Positions 38,016-49,600 of a stretch of DNA of 64,000 bases are shown one piece after another (within the stretch, counting starts at the first letter, position 1; every line of letters starts with the position of its first letter). The DNA is from Ulota crispa (lineage: Eukaryota; Streptophyta; Bryopsida; Orthotrichales; Orthotrichaceae). Under the pieces are notes generated by a model. The model ran no database searches. It was not told the origin of the DNA and saw only the letters and a list, made by a program, of their open reading frames with translations. The translations under genes were made by a program, and so were the position numbers. Location of the stretch: contig OY987248.1 in NCBI GenBank assembly GCA_963920765.1, forward strand, positions 20,618,539 to 20,682,538, read 5' to 3'.

Positions 38016-39512
38016 TTTAGCTTAATGTTGAAATACTACTTGATTGTATGAACTATTGAAGGAACATATAAAATAAGACTTGTTTGTTGTAGAAAAAAAT
38101 ATTTATGTAATTTTTGGATTGTTCTCTTGTGTATGAATGTGAGTTTGAATATAGTAATATTTTTTATTGTAATATTTCAATTTTTTTTTTGCATTCTTTG
38201 ACCAAAACAAAATATTTTGTCTTTTTTTGTTTTGTTGTATAACAATCTTTATCAAGTTGCTATAATTGAGAAGTTTGATTTTATGTTTTAATGTTTGCTT
38301 GGTACTTTGACTATTTAATATGCAAACTACCAAATTTTTCACATTTTTAGTTTTCTTATAGGGAAACCTATTCAATGTTGATTTGTCCCTAAAGTAGGAT
38401 TTTCTTCAAATTTCAACAAAATTTGATCATTCAATGAATATGGTATCTACTATAGACAAATTCAATCAAGTTATAGTAGAATGCAACAACTAATGCTATG
38501 GTATTTTTTTTTGTGCATATAGCAAAAAGTAAAAATTATCCCACTATTTTCATGGTCCTCTTCTATTTCATTATTATTTTATATTGACACATTCAATGTC
38601 CATTGCAAAATCTCAATTCAATAGTTGGTAGGTATTGACATTAGGAATTAGTTTGAATTTTGGAATGTTAAAAGGTATTTTTAGGTATATGCAAAAAAAC
38701 TATGCAAAAAAAGGTTGGAGTGTTTCAAACTTAATCCCTAAAAGCTCAATTGTCAGCCTCAAGAGACAAATGGATTCTAGGCAGGTACTTATGGCTAAAC
38801 TATTTTTTGTGATTATTAAAGCTTTTACTGAAAGTGGGGCCCCATGAAAATATAGGAATTGATCCATAGTATGGATCAACTTTATGGACCCAAACCTCTT
38901 CCGACAACGTTGCCATTGACCTCTTCTAGGACAACCTAAACCTAGACAAAGGTGGTGGCAATCCATGGGATGGTGATGTAAACCCATATCATGGCAACGG
39001 AATTCCACAAAATGTCAACGAAAACCTATTGGACATCTAATACCAGCAATCAAAACAAAAAATGCATTATTTATAAATGTACACAATATGGATAGCAATT
39101 TGGAGTTTTTAGGTTTGGTTCCAAACCTGCCTAACATATTGGTTTGGACTTTGTTGGACTTTAGGCATGGGTATATTTTCAAAAATGAGTAGCCAAAAAA
39201 TGTTTGAAATGTGAAGTTTTTGGTTTCCATCCCTCAGTTTTAGACAACGTCTTCCATGAATATGTGGATGTGCATGTGTAAAATATCACCATTTTGACCT
39301 AATTGGGGGCATCATTTTGCACCATGTTTTACTTAGCATGCCTTAGGTTTCCGTTAATTTGCAATAGGTTATTGTTGTTGTCCTATGGGTTTCAGTCAAC
39401 GTCTTATGGGTTTTAGTCGACGTCCTACATGTTAATGTCCCCTTGGAGGCGGACAATGTGGAAGTGGAAGAGGTTGACGTCAACGTCTAGGGATGAGGTC
39501 GCCACCCATTTA
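38016..39512. other. intergenic, with a weak R2 copy at 38690-38850
   Basis: At 38690-38850 'gagacaaatggatt', 'aggtacttatggctaaact' and 'aagcttttactgaaagtgggg' resemble the R2 family. The segment 39360-39500 contains short direct repeats of 'gtcaacgtc' type. There is no gene. Confidence 0.5.
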
Positions 39513-39876
39513 GGACGGCTTCACACTATGGCCAAAGGTCAAGAGGCCGTCGGTCTGCACCAATCAAATTGCACGAAACCAAGAGTCCGGCTGCTCAAGC
39601 CTTCACACTAGAGGCCAAACTCCAAAGGCCGTCATTCACCATTTGCTTACATGGCAGCACTTTATCATTCAAAATTAACGGCCTTTGGGCAAGAGTTTGG
39701 GTTTAGCAAAATGCTATACCCAAACTACGGGCAAGAGATCATCAATTTCAACATTTATTGTTATCAATTTCAAGATTTGTTGTTTATTTTCAACAAATTT
39801 GCTTGACCTCTCAACAAAGTTTGACCAATCAATTTGACAGCCTCTCGACTTGGCCGGTCATAGTGTGAAGCCGCCC
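39513..39876. mobile_element. PIF/Harbinger (Tourist-like) MITE
   Basis: The left terminus GGACGGCTTCACACTATG and the right terminus, reverse complemented as GGGCGGCTTCACACTATG, differ at one position. Pairing extends inward through 'accaatcaaatt'-like sequence. It is flanked by TTA at 39510-39512 and TTA at 39877-39879. A 3-bp TTA duplication with GG-starting ends is characteristic of PIF/Harbinger MITEs. It lies directly upstream of the CpG-richer island thought to be the receptor gene promoter. Confidence 0.88.
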
Positions 39877-39879
39877 TTA

Positions 39880-40762
39880 GTATTCGAAAGTCACTGGTCC
39901 CACGTCGACGCCATTATTGCCACGTCAGTCGGAGGTCAGCAACTTAGGACTCGGCAAGCTCGGCCATCGCCCTCGTCCCCCCCTGCCTTCCGCTCTGGCT
40001 ATGGCGCTCCGCTCGCTCCTCTGCCTTCTTCTTGCATCCTCGCTTCCACACTTTACCTCTTCAGCACTTCTCTAGTGTTTTACCTTGCGATCGATTGAGT
40101 TCATTCCTGCCACTGGGATTATCCGAGACTCAGATCTCATGTCGTCTTCTGCGCGGAGTTTCTGACACAGCGAGACAGACGAAGCGACCTGACAGCCATC
40201 CCACTAACCTCACTGGGTGAGCGACCCTCGGTGGAAGCTCTTCTCTTTGGTTCGCGCCATCGACATCCGTCGACTTGCATGTTACTAATTCTCGCCGAGG
40301 ACCTAGAGTCGCGTGCGGCTACCTGGTAAGACATTTCCCCGACATTCTTCAAAGCGTATTATGTTTCCGTTGTGAAGGATACGGCGAGGTCGCAGACGAG
40401 CTGTGTTGTCTAGAAGGCGAGGTGGAGATGGCGAGCAAGTATGATCCGTGTACTTTGTTGTTGAAATTGTCGGTATGGATGAAGCGTGTGGTTGGTCGAG
40501 TGTGAGATGATAAGCGTTGGTGCTTGCGAGCCGTTCTTACTCAGCTATTGCTACCGACCAATTTTGCAGCACAGAGAGGAGGTCAGCGAAGAACGCACAA
40601 ACGGGAACGGGAGTGGGAGACGTTGCAACGTGGGAAACCCTAGTTCTCATAGAAGGATAGGTGGAGATTATTTTCGGACCAGCGTGTGTGATCACGTTTT
40701 GAGGCTCTCAGGTGTACGTGGACTGAACCTCGTCCGAGTTCAAGATCAAAACGGCGCTTCCG
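39880..40762 (+). promoter_or_regulatory. CpG-richer promoter/5' exon island of the receptor gene (inferred)
   Basis: GC and CpG content jump at 39880 and fall again after about 40980. The island ends in a consensus donor, CTTCCG|GTAAGT at 40762/40763. A frame near 40384-40440 reads DELCCLEGEVEMASK, close to FEELCCLETKVEMMGR in the first coding exon at 45.2 kb, so the island has homology to the receptor gene itself. A short frame at 40001-40075 begins MALRSLLCLLLASS, which resembles a signal peptide, but stops at once. I infer that this is the transcription start and untranslated leader region. No RNA evidence is available. Confidence 0.45.
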
Positions 40763-40928
40763 GTAAGTCCTGCAATCGTTGGTATGCCTGTGATGTTGCT
40801 GCAAAGTTTGTGATCTTGCACGTTCAGTGTTAATCTTAGCGTCGCTCTTACATGACTAGGGTTGCCTTTTCGAACAAGGCACAACAGGACATTGGACACA
40901 ATATCTAGTGAATTCTTTTTGTTTGTAG

Positions 40929-40981
40929 GAAAGATTCATAGTAAACGTCCGCGTTGGTTACCCTGCATGAAGAATTGTAAG
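40929..40981 (+). other. candidate leader exon
   Basis: A 53-bp segment is bounded by a strong acceptor (TTTTTGTTTGTAG) and a donor-like GTAAG|GTTAAC. It follows the GTAAGT donor at 40763, giving a 166-bp intron. It contains an ATG but does not join in frame with the exon at 44989, so it is more likely untranslated leader. Confidence 0.4.
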
Positions 40982-43900
40982 GTTAACCCCTAAACGTTTG
41001 AGCGTGTTGCTGCGATTAGTACAATACGAGGTGTTCTCCTTCTATTTGGATTGATTCACATCTTTAGTACATTTGAGATCAACAAAGAAGTTGGAGAATA
41101 GATTAGAGCGGTTCTAGTGAGCTACTTGAGATCCCAAATTAAAACTTTTTATTGGTAACAAATGCCAATTATATGGCAGCGTATATACTATGCCCTATGG
41201 TCATTTAAGGGTTAAACACAACAATGCTGCAAACATGGCATATGTTAACATGCATAGGTTTACGGTTTGGAGTTTTAGGTTGTGGGTAAGGAATGTAACT
41301 TGGACACGTGTGTAAAATGACACATGTGGTGTAATATGAAGTTGAGGAGAGGTGTCTACGATGACAAATATGTTTGTGACATTGTTAGTGTTGATTTGAC
41401 ATGATACAAGCACATGGATCTTATGTCATTCTAGTGTTGTTTTAGGTGTTGATCTTGGTTGTTATCTCCATTGATGGTTCTAGATAGATGTGTGTTAGAG
41501 TAGGTTTTGAACTTACAAACTTATGTAATATGCTTAGTTGTGCAATGGACATTTGTAGAGAGTTGTTCAAAGACAAAGGATTTAAACACCTCAACAGATT
41601 AGTTGGTGAGTATGAATGACTCAAAAAGAGAGGTGATGAAATGATGGACATTTATGGAGAATTAATGGAATATCATTATAAGGATGATCTCTAAGTTGAT
41701 CCACGACATGGATTGAGATTGAAAAGCTTGATCAGCAATTAGGTGGAGACAAGCCCCTTAGAACTTTTGAGTGTCTACCTCAAGTTGGATGTTTGTTGTT
41801 TGGCCTTGAGATTTAGAGATAAATTTATACATAAGCAAATGAAAAATTGCAACATTTATTTGTGCAATATCAAGCTTGTGTTGGGTGTAGGTCAAATCAA
41901 ATTCTAAGAGTATTTGTGTATGGGTGATTTGGAGAAACCGTTGATGCATTGGAATCGTCTTTGATTTGCTTTGTAGATCATGTTAACACTAGGGGGTTCT
42001 AATTGTCTCTTTGGTGAACTGTAATCTTGTCATACAATTCCCTAATTAGTAGTGTTGGACTTTTTGAGAGATCGTTGCAAGAAATGAACAAGATATTTCT
42101 AAAGAATGAAGAAAGTGGTGGGAAGCAAAGAAGAAAGTGGTGGGAGATATGTAGTCTATGCTTTGAGAAATTTTGGAGCTCTTGCAACTAATATGTTAAC
42201 CTTGTAGTTCACTTATTGTATTGACAAATGTCTAGCTTTTGTTTTGTACGGCTCTTATGATAAAATTTGGTCTAACTTTTCCTTTGCCTTGGGATACTTT
42301 GGAGGAAAAGTGTAGACATTAGTGTGAAAGGTGGTGAATCTTGGAGATTGTATGATCTAATATGCCTTGGGTACTTGAAGGGTCTTGGTGGACTTGTTGA
42401 CAAGTTCCATGGCTCTTAGATGTTGTTATAAAGGACTTGCATAGTTGGCGTTTGGTTTGGTTGCAATTGGCATGTGGTTTTTGAGAAATTGTATAACAAG
42501 TCGTGGTTGGAAGTTGTGGAACTTTTATACATATGTTGAATTTGGTAAGTGATGCATTCCAACAAAATAGAGTGTAACATCTTTTAGCATAGTGAATATT
42601 GCACATGTCATCATGAGTATGTCTCATTCTCATTGTTGGTTAGAAAATGACTTGGTCTACGGTTGGGGTATAGAGTTGAAGCATGTTTGTTGAGGTATAT
42701 TGGGTTGAGGTTTTTATGTTTTAGGTGTTTTTTCAAAAGGTGTCCTTATTTAGTGAAGCTTTTATGTATGGTGGAATTGTGAACCTTGAGTGATATTTGT
42801 TTACCAAGTTGTGGATTATGCATCAACCATCATGTGTAGCATTTATAGGTGATGACTTGTATTAGTGTTGTGTAGATTGCACACTCCTTTGTTGCATCAT
42901 ATAGCCATGATGTGATGATGCATACATTGTGTCCAAGCTTGAATCATTTTGTTGCCTAAATTAAGTATATGAACATCTACAAGAATGTGTTATTAAGTAC
43001 CTAGTGCGTAGCTTTGCTCCGTGTGCTTGTACATTATGGGAATGCTCATTTGTACTATAGCGTTGAGGGTCTATGGTTTGTAAATTGGAACATGCTGAAG
43101 TTTTGTGAAGGCTATTGAGTGTTGGTTTATATGTTGTTTGTGAGTCTTGTGGATAGCAAAATAGGGTAATGTATGAGCTTTCAAGATGTACTAGACTATT
43201 TTGGTTGCCGAAATATTTGTCACTTAACAATGGATGTGTGCGTTGGAATTGCACATGTATCACATAATAAGTGTTCAATGGACAAGGGGATGATAAGTGC
43301 CATTATTGTTACAAAGTATCTATACATGGCATGCAAATGTCACTTTGACATATTGGATGCAAAGGAATTGTTGAGAGTATCATTGTGAGTTTTCATTGAG
43401 CAAATAGGTGTTTGGAGGATACCTAAGCACTTCTTTGGGGCACTCATGATCAATTCTTGAGGTAATGGGAAGTTTGTCCTATATTCATTTGTGAATATGG
43501 AACATGTTTTAGAGTGTATTTCATTACAAGCTTAACTAGTACTCTCACTCAATTGGAGTGGACTGGTGTTTTTGCTCACATTGTTGGGTTTGGAAAGCTA
43601 GATGAGTTCTACGTGTACTTTTGGAATTTGAGAGTGGAACTTGATGATAATTAGCATATTAGTCTTCATTGAAGCAAGAATGATTTGTATTTTTCACTTG
43701 TGAAAGGGAAGTGGGGTACTTACCTTTGCTAAAGTAGGAAGTTGTTTGGTTATGTCAAGGATACAATTGTGATGTATAGAGTGTAGATAAGGTTTTATAG
43801 AATCAATGAAAGGGGCATGGGAGTATGAAAGATTAAGCATTTTGTATTTAGCACCAAGTAGTGTCCTTTTGGAGTGATTGTATTGTAAATGTATTGTATA

Positions 43901-44988
43901 GATTTTGCTTCACCATATTCACATTCAATAATAGTGGCACATAAATTAGATGGCAAGAATTGTGAAAGGTGCAGATTTTGTTCATCATTAGATCTCACTA
44001 AGGAGGTGATGTTAGGTGTAGTACAAGTTTGCATCCCTAGAGTTGATATGAAGCTCTTTGAAAAATGTGATTTGGGGTATTTGATGAAAATGTTTGAGAG
44101 TTTTTAGAGAACTTTGGCTTATGGTTGATGTTCTTGCATGATAATTGATGGTTTTTGTACTTTGCTTGAGTTGGAAATTGATTTGAAATGAGTTTGTTAT
44201 GATTTGTTGAATCAGATGGCGCCATATCTTATGTGGATGATGAGCTTCTTAGCAATTGTAGCCGTTTGGATGTGCACAAATGTTACACGGTTCATTTGGT
44301 AAGTATGAATGGAATGTAGAATTCACGAGGCATATAAAGTAAACCTTGTGTAAGTTTCAAGTGTGTTTATTAGGTAATTTGATGTGATATGCTAGTGTGG
44401 TGTTTAAAGTGAATGTTTGGTAAAAAATGATAATAAAAAACATGACAAATTTTGAAAAATTGGATGCTCTTGTAAACTTGCTATTGTAAAAAATGGAAAA
44501 GGTAGATAATGAAGGCTTTGGTAGTTGAATATGTTTCACTTTTTGAGTTTTTATACATACTTTGTTTGCTTTTTGGATTTTAATGAAGTTGAGTTCAAGT
44601 GTATGTCACAATGGAAGTTTTATTTTGTTTCTTGAATTACCACTATTTTTGTTACAAAGCAAATGTAAGTGAATATTTTTGGTCATAACCTTCTTATGTG
44701 AAAGAAAGTGCCTATACATGTGCAAGTTTGTTCCTCCATTATGATGGGTTTCTTGGGTTTGGGGTCTAGGTTTATATTCCTTCAAAATTTCACACTCAAA
44801 GCCTTAATGTGTGAGTTTGATATGTTTTGGAATGTGCATTATGATAGATAGCTTGGAAATTTTTAACGTCTATTTGATAATCATGTGCCAAATATCTTTG
44901 GTGGTCTTGAAATATGTGTCAAGTACAAGTGCTTGAATGTGCTTTTGTTGAGCAAAACAATGTCATTGCTAATATAAACATTTGACAG
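40982..44988 (+). other. G/T-skewed DNA upstream of the receptor exons (possible long intron)
   Basis: About 4 kb on the + strand is visibly poor in C and rich in TTG and GTG words, the same skew as the receptor exons that follow. It has no long open frame on +, and the - strand frames (up to about 105 codons, rich in His, Thr and Ser) are skew artefacts. It ends at the acceptor TTTGACAG at 44988. I read it as a long first intron, or as decayed upstream sequence of the same transcription unit. Confidence 0.4.
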
Positions 44989-46654
44989 GAAGGACAAGGC
45001 CCTTTTATCGCAACAAGATGAGCAATGTGAGAAGTTGTGGAAATCTATACCAAGGCTGGAGGAATCTTTGAATGCTATACAATCTTCCTCAAAGATGGTG
45101 GTCTTGAATAAGAATCAATGTGTTCATTTGTTTGGCAAGCTCATCCAAGTCATGAAGGAGGTTCAAAGAATGTTATCAATTGCCACTAAGGATGTTGAAT
45201 GGAAGTACATATTTGAAGAGCTATGTTGTCTTGAAACAAAGGTGGAGATGATGGGAAGGAGTTGTTTGGAGCAAGATGGGTGGAGTCATGCGGTTGTGTT
45301 TCAACTCCAAAACAAGGAGGCCTTTCGAGAGTTGCTTTATGATATGAAGTGTTGCTATGATGCCGCGCGGCACAATTTTGTAGGTGGCCATCCAAATGAG
45401 TCACATGGAGTGATGAATATTGAATTTGATGGGGTTTTATTTGAAGGAGTTCAAGAAGATTATGAAGAGTTGAAGACAAGGCTTGAGCATCATGAAGGAG
45501 GTGTAGAGGAGTGTGAAATTGTGAAACACATGCTATTGAGGTTGAGAAATTTGGAGCGAGTGGATGGTGGAAACTTGGGTGCTTTGGAATTTCCAAATGA
45601 TTTTGTGAGACCTGTTGTGATTGGAGAGATTGGTTGTGGAAATTCGGGGAAAGTGTTTGAAACAAGTTGGTTGGGGATTCCTAGTGCAACAAAGGTGATG
45701 GAGGAGGTGGTGGAAGATGATTTGGAGCCGTTGATTAGTGCACGCAAGGAAGTTGGCATTTTGGCAGGCTTGAGTCATCCAAATCTTGTTCAATTTTTTG
45801 GTTGTGGATTTGGCATTGAAGCAAATGCACAAGAAGATGAAGACAAGAAAGTGTGCATGTATATGGTGATGGAGCAAATGACAACAAGCTTGGGTGCCAT
45901 GTTGAAGAAAAATGAAGGACCCTTGCCTTATCATGTTGCAATTGATGTCATGCATCAAGTTGCAAAGGGTATGTATTATTTGCATGACATGCAAGTTGCT
46001 CACCTTGATCTAAAGCCGGACAATATATTGTCAAGCTCAATGATGGCAAAGGATTTTGATCATAGTTGTGTGTTCAAGTTGACAGACTATGGCACATCTC
46101 AATTGGAGGTGTGTAGCAAACCAGAGCGTCTAGAGCTTTCAAAATATATAATTGGGACAGCAAGGTACATGGCTCCCGAAATGAATGGAAAGAGTGGCGT
46201 TTGTTTATATCCATTTCAAGCTGATGTATGGTCATTTGCCATGACATGTTCAGAGATTCTTTCGGGCAAACCACCATATTGTAATCCAAGGCCGGGGGAT
46301 ATCTTGAATGTAATAACAAGCACAAATGGTATAAATGGCAAAAGCTTGAGACCAGATTTGCCAAACAATTGTGAGGAGTTAACTGATTTGATTGAAGAAT
46401 GTTGGTCCCAAGATCCTCGTCAACGGCCAACTTTTGCCAATATCTGTGAAAGACTTGTAAGTTTGAAGACAAAGTTTTTGAGGGGAACATACTTTCACGA
46501 GATGGTTCCAGAATTTGGTGAAAGTGGTATGAAAAAAGCGTCCAAAATTGTCCATGATCATGCTACAAAGGTGCGAAACTTTGAAATCAAACGTGTGCAA
46601 CTATTGTTGTTGGATTTGTTTGCTTGTATGTGGCACTTGGAGGATGTTGTTGAG
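44989..46654 (+). CDS. receptor exon A: helical N-terminus and kinase domain
   Basis: The exon opens after TTTGACAG. Its first 180 or so residues are helical and Cys/Glu/Leu-rich, with no domain I can name. The kinase covers about 45610-46490: glycine loop IGEIGCGNSGKVF, a Lys in SATKVMEE, HLDLKPDN (46001) as the catalytic loop, LTDYGTSQ (DYG at 46085) as the metal motif, YMAPEM, DVWSFAM and the closing WSQDPRQRPTF. The catalytic Asp, Lys and Asn are present, so activity is plausible. The Arg of HRD is Leu (non-RD type) and the Phe of DFG is Tyr. The exon is placed to end at GAG|GTGTTAAG. The 61-bp intron that follows is short but has a TACTAAT branch-point match at 46683-46689 and a TTTATAG acceptor. 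Confidence 0.85.
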
Positions 46655-49600
46655 GTGTTAAGTTGTGATTGTCAAATTGATATACTAATGTGATAGTGGC
46701 ATTGTGTGTTTATAGGTGAATGAATCAAAAACATTGCAAGATGAAGTGGTGGTGGACTTGAAGGGCCAGTTGTCAAAAGCAAAAGACTTATTGAACATGG
46801 GCTATGTGGGAATTGTTGGCATGGGTGGAATTGGCAAGACGACATTAGCCAAGGCAATATATGATGATGTGAGAGTGGATGCAACATATAATGCATGTTT
46901 TATTGCTCAATGCAAAGATTATCAAGACCCGCACCAACTATTGTGCAAGATTTTGCAAGAGCTTGGGTGTGGTAAAAAATCCAAGGATTTAGAGCATGCT
47001 CAAGAGTTGATGGAAGAGTTGTTGGCAGCAAAGAGAGCTCTTGTAGTATTGGACGACATCAAGGATGAAGCTCAAGTCCGAGATGTGGTCTCATTTGATG
47101 TGGTGCGTGTTAGTAAAGGCACTACAGTAGTTTTGACAACACGAGATTGGGGTGCAATAAAAGCGCTTGTGGGAGAAAAGGGGAAGATTGAGGTTGAGAA
47201 ATTGAATGAAGAGGAAGCCACAAAGCTCTTCACCACACATCTTTTACAAGATGTTGGCTCATTAGCACCAAATGTTCTCAACTTACTTGAGCATGTTGTG
47301 AAAGCTTGCAATGGCTTGCCTTTGAGCTTGAAAGTGATGGGCGGATTCTTGCGTGGAAAAAAGAGATTACGAAGTTGGGAACGTGCATTACAAAGGATGG
47401 AGAGAGGGAAGAATTTAGACAGTGATGGAAGAGTTTGGAAGACCTTGCAAATAAGCTTTGATGGATTGAATAGCGATGTGGAAAAGAGAATCTTTTTGGA
47501 CATGGCTTGTTTTTTTATTGGAGATATATATCCGCAAGGTATTTCAAAGGAGAGAGCTTTGCACACATGGTCAGAAAACAACATCCTTCCATTGCGGGAA
47601 TTGGAAAGATTGATTGATGCATCATTGTTGAACCTAAATAAGTATGGCAACCTTGATATGCATGATCAGCTACGTGATATGGGGCGAATGATTGTGAATG
47701 AGAAGTATGCTGGTACAAGAATTTGGAAAGCATCAATGATACCGGAAGGAGGATTGACAAGCAAGGTAGTACTTAAAAGGCTCGCATAGTCAATGAGTTA
47801 TTTAAAACGTCTGTTAAGTTTAAGGGAGATTGAGGAATATGAGTTGTCTTTCAAGTGGTTTGAAATGGAATGATGTGTTTTTGAGTTGATTTTGCTATTT
47901 TATCTTGCCATATGAAAAAGTGGCAAGTATTGATGAATATTGGCATTTTGGCATGTAGGATGCGGAGAAGCTTGAAGGCATTTATTGGCAGGGATTCCAA
48001 GGCCATCCGCTTTGTCTTATACAAGACAATGTTTGCCAACTAGAAGCACTTCGTATATTGATTTTTCAAAGTGCTGAATTTCAGGCAAAGGAGACACTCT
48101 ACAACTTGAAAATGTTATATGGATTTATTGTACGTTCTTGTCAAATGAAATTGCTATCAATAAAGACGCCATACAAGGAGTTGATGATCTTTGATGAGCC
48201 AATGGATATTGGAAAGAAGGTACTCGAAACATCAGAAGATACATTGGAAGAGAAATGGACAATTAATTTAACAAAGAGTGAGATATGTGAACATGGACAA
48301 TGTTCCAATTTCACAACATTGCTCGAAAGAGTGGGGAACTTGACTTCCTTGACATCTTTGGATTTATCGAGATGTTCAGGTTTGGTGGCATTGCCAGAGG
48401 AAGTGGGGAATTTGACCTCCTTGACATCTTTGAACGTATCAGGGTGTTCAAGTTTGGTGGCATTGCCAGAAGGAGTGGGGAATTTGACCTCCATGACATA
48501 TTTGAATTTAAGGGGGTGTTCAAAATTAGTGGTATTGCCGAAGGCAATGGGGAAGTTGACCTCCTTGACATCTTTGGACTTGCGATGGTGTTCAAGTTTG
48601 GTGGCATTGCCAGAGGGAGTGGGGAACTTGACCTCCTTGACATCTTTGGATTTATCGGGGTGTTCAAGTTTGGTGGCATTGCCAGAGGGAGTGGGGAACT
48701 TGACCTCCTTGACATCTTTGGATTTATCGGGGTGTTCAAGTTTGGTGGCATTGCCAGAGGGAGTGGGGAATTTGACCTCCTTGACATCTTTGAATTTATG
48801 GGAGTGTTCAAAAATGGTGGCATTGCCGGAGGGAGTGGGGAACTTGACCTCCTTGACATCTTTGAATTTAGGGGGGTGTTCAAGTTTGGTGGCATTGCCG
48901 GAGGGAGTGGGGAACTTGACCTCCTTGACATCTTTGAAGTTAAAGAAGTGTTCAAGTTTGGTGGCATTGCCGGAGGGAGTGGGGAACTTGACCTCCTTGA
49001 CATCTTTGGACTTTTCGGGGTGTACAAGATTGGTGGCATTGCCGGAGGGAGTGAGGAACTTGACCTCCTTGACATCTTTGGACTTTCCGGGGTGTACAAG
49101 ATTGGTGGCATTGCCGGAGGGAGTAGGGAACTTGACCTCCTTGACATCTTTGAAGTTAAAGGAGTGTTCAAGATTGGTGGCATTGCCGGAGGGAGTGGGG
49201 AACCTGACTTCCTTGACATCTTTGAAGTTATGGGGGTGTTCAAGATTGGTGGCATTGCCGGAGGGAGTGGGGAACTTGACCTCCTTGACATCTTTAGACT
49301 TACAGGGGTGTTCAAGTTTGGTGGCATTGCCGGAGGGAGTGGGGAACTTGACCTCCTTGACATTGTTGGAGTTACGGAAGTGTTCAAGTTTGGTGGCATT
49401 GCCGGAGGGAGTGAGGAACTTGACCTCCTTGACATCTTTGGACTTATCGGGGTGTTCAAGTTTGGTGGCATTGCCGGAGGGAGTGGGGAACTTGACCTCC
49501 TTGACATTGTTGGAGTTACGAGGGTGTTTAAGTTTGGTGGCATTGCCGGAGGGAGTGAGGAACTTGACCTCCTTGACATCTTTGGACTTATGGGGGTGTT

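Noticed and set aside
38700..39008. 102-codon - strand frame rich in His and Cys
   Set aside because: It overlaps a dispersed-repeat copy and has no recognisable family signature.
40001..40075. Signal-peptide-like short frame MALRSLLCLLLASS
   Set aside because: It stops after 24 codons with no convincing splice donor before the stop, so it was mentioned only within the island entry.
41201..44539. Many - strand frames of 60-105 codons
   Set aside because: They result from the G/T skew of the + strand; no motif or continuity between frames.
45186..47650. Several - strand frames of 68-192 codons opposite the kinase and NB-ARC exons
   Set aside because: They are shadows of strongly supported + strand coding exons, with His/Ser/Cys-rich composition typical of antisense translation.
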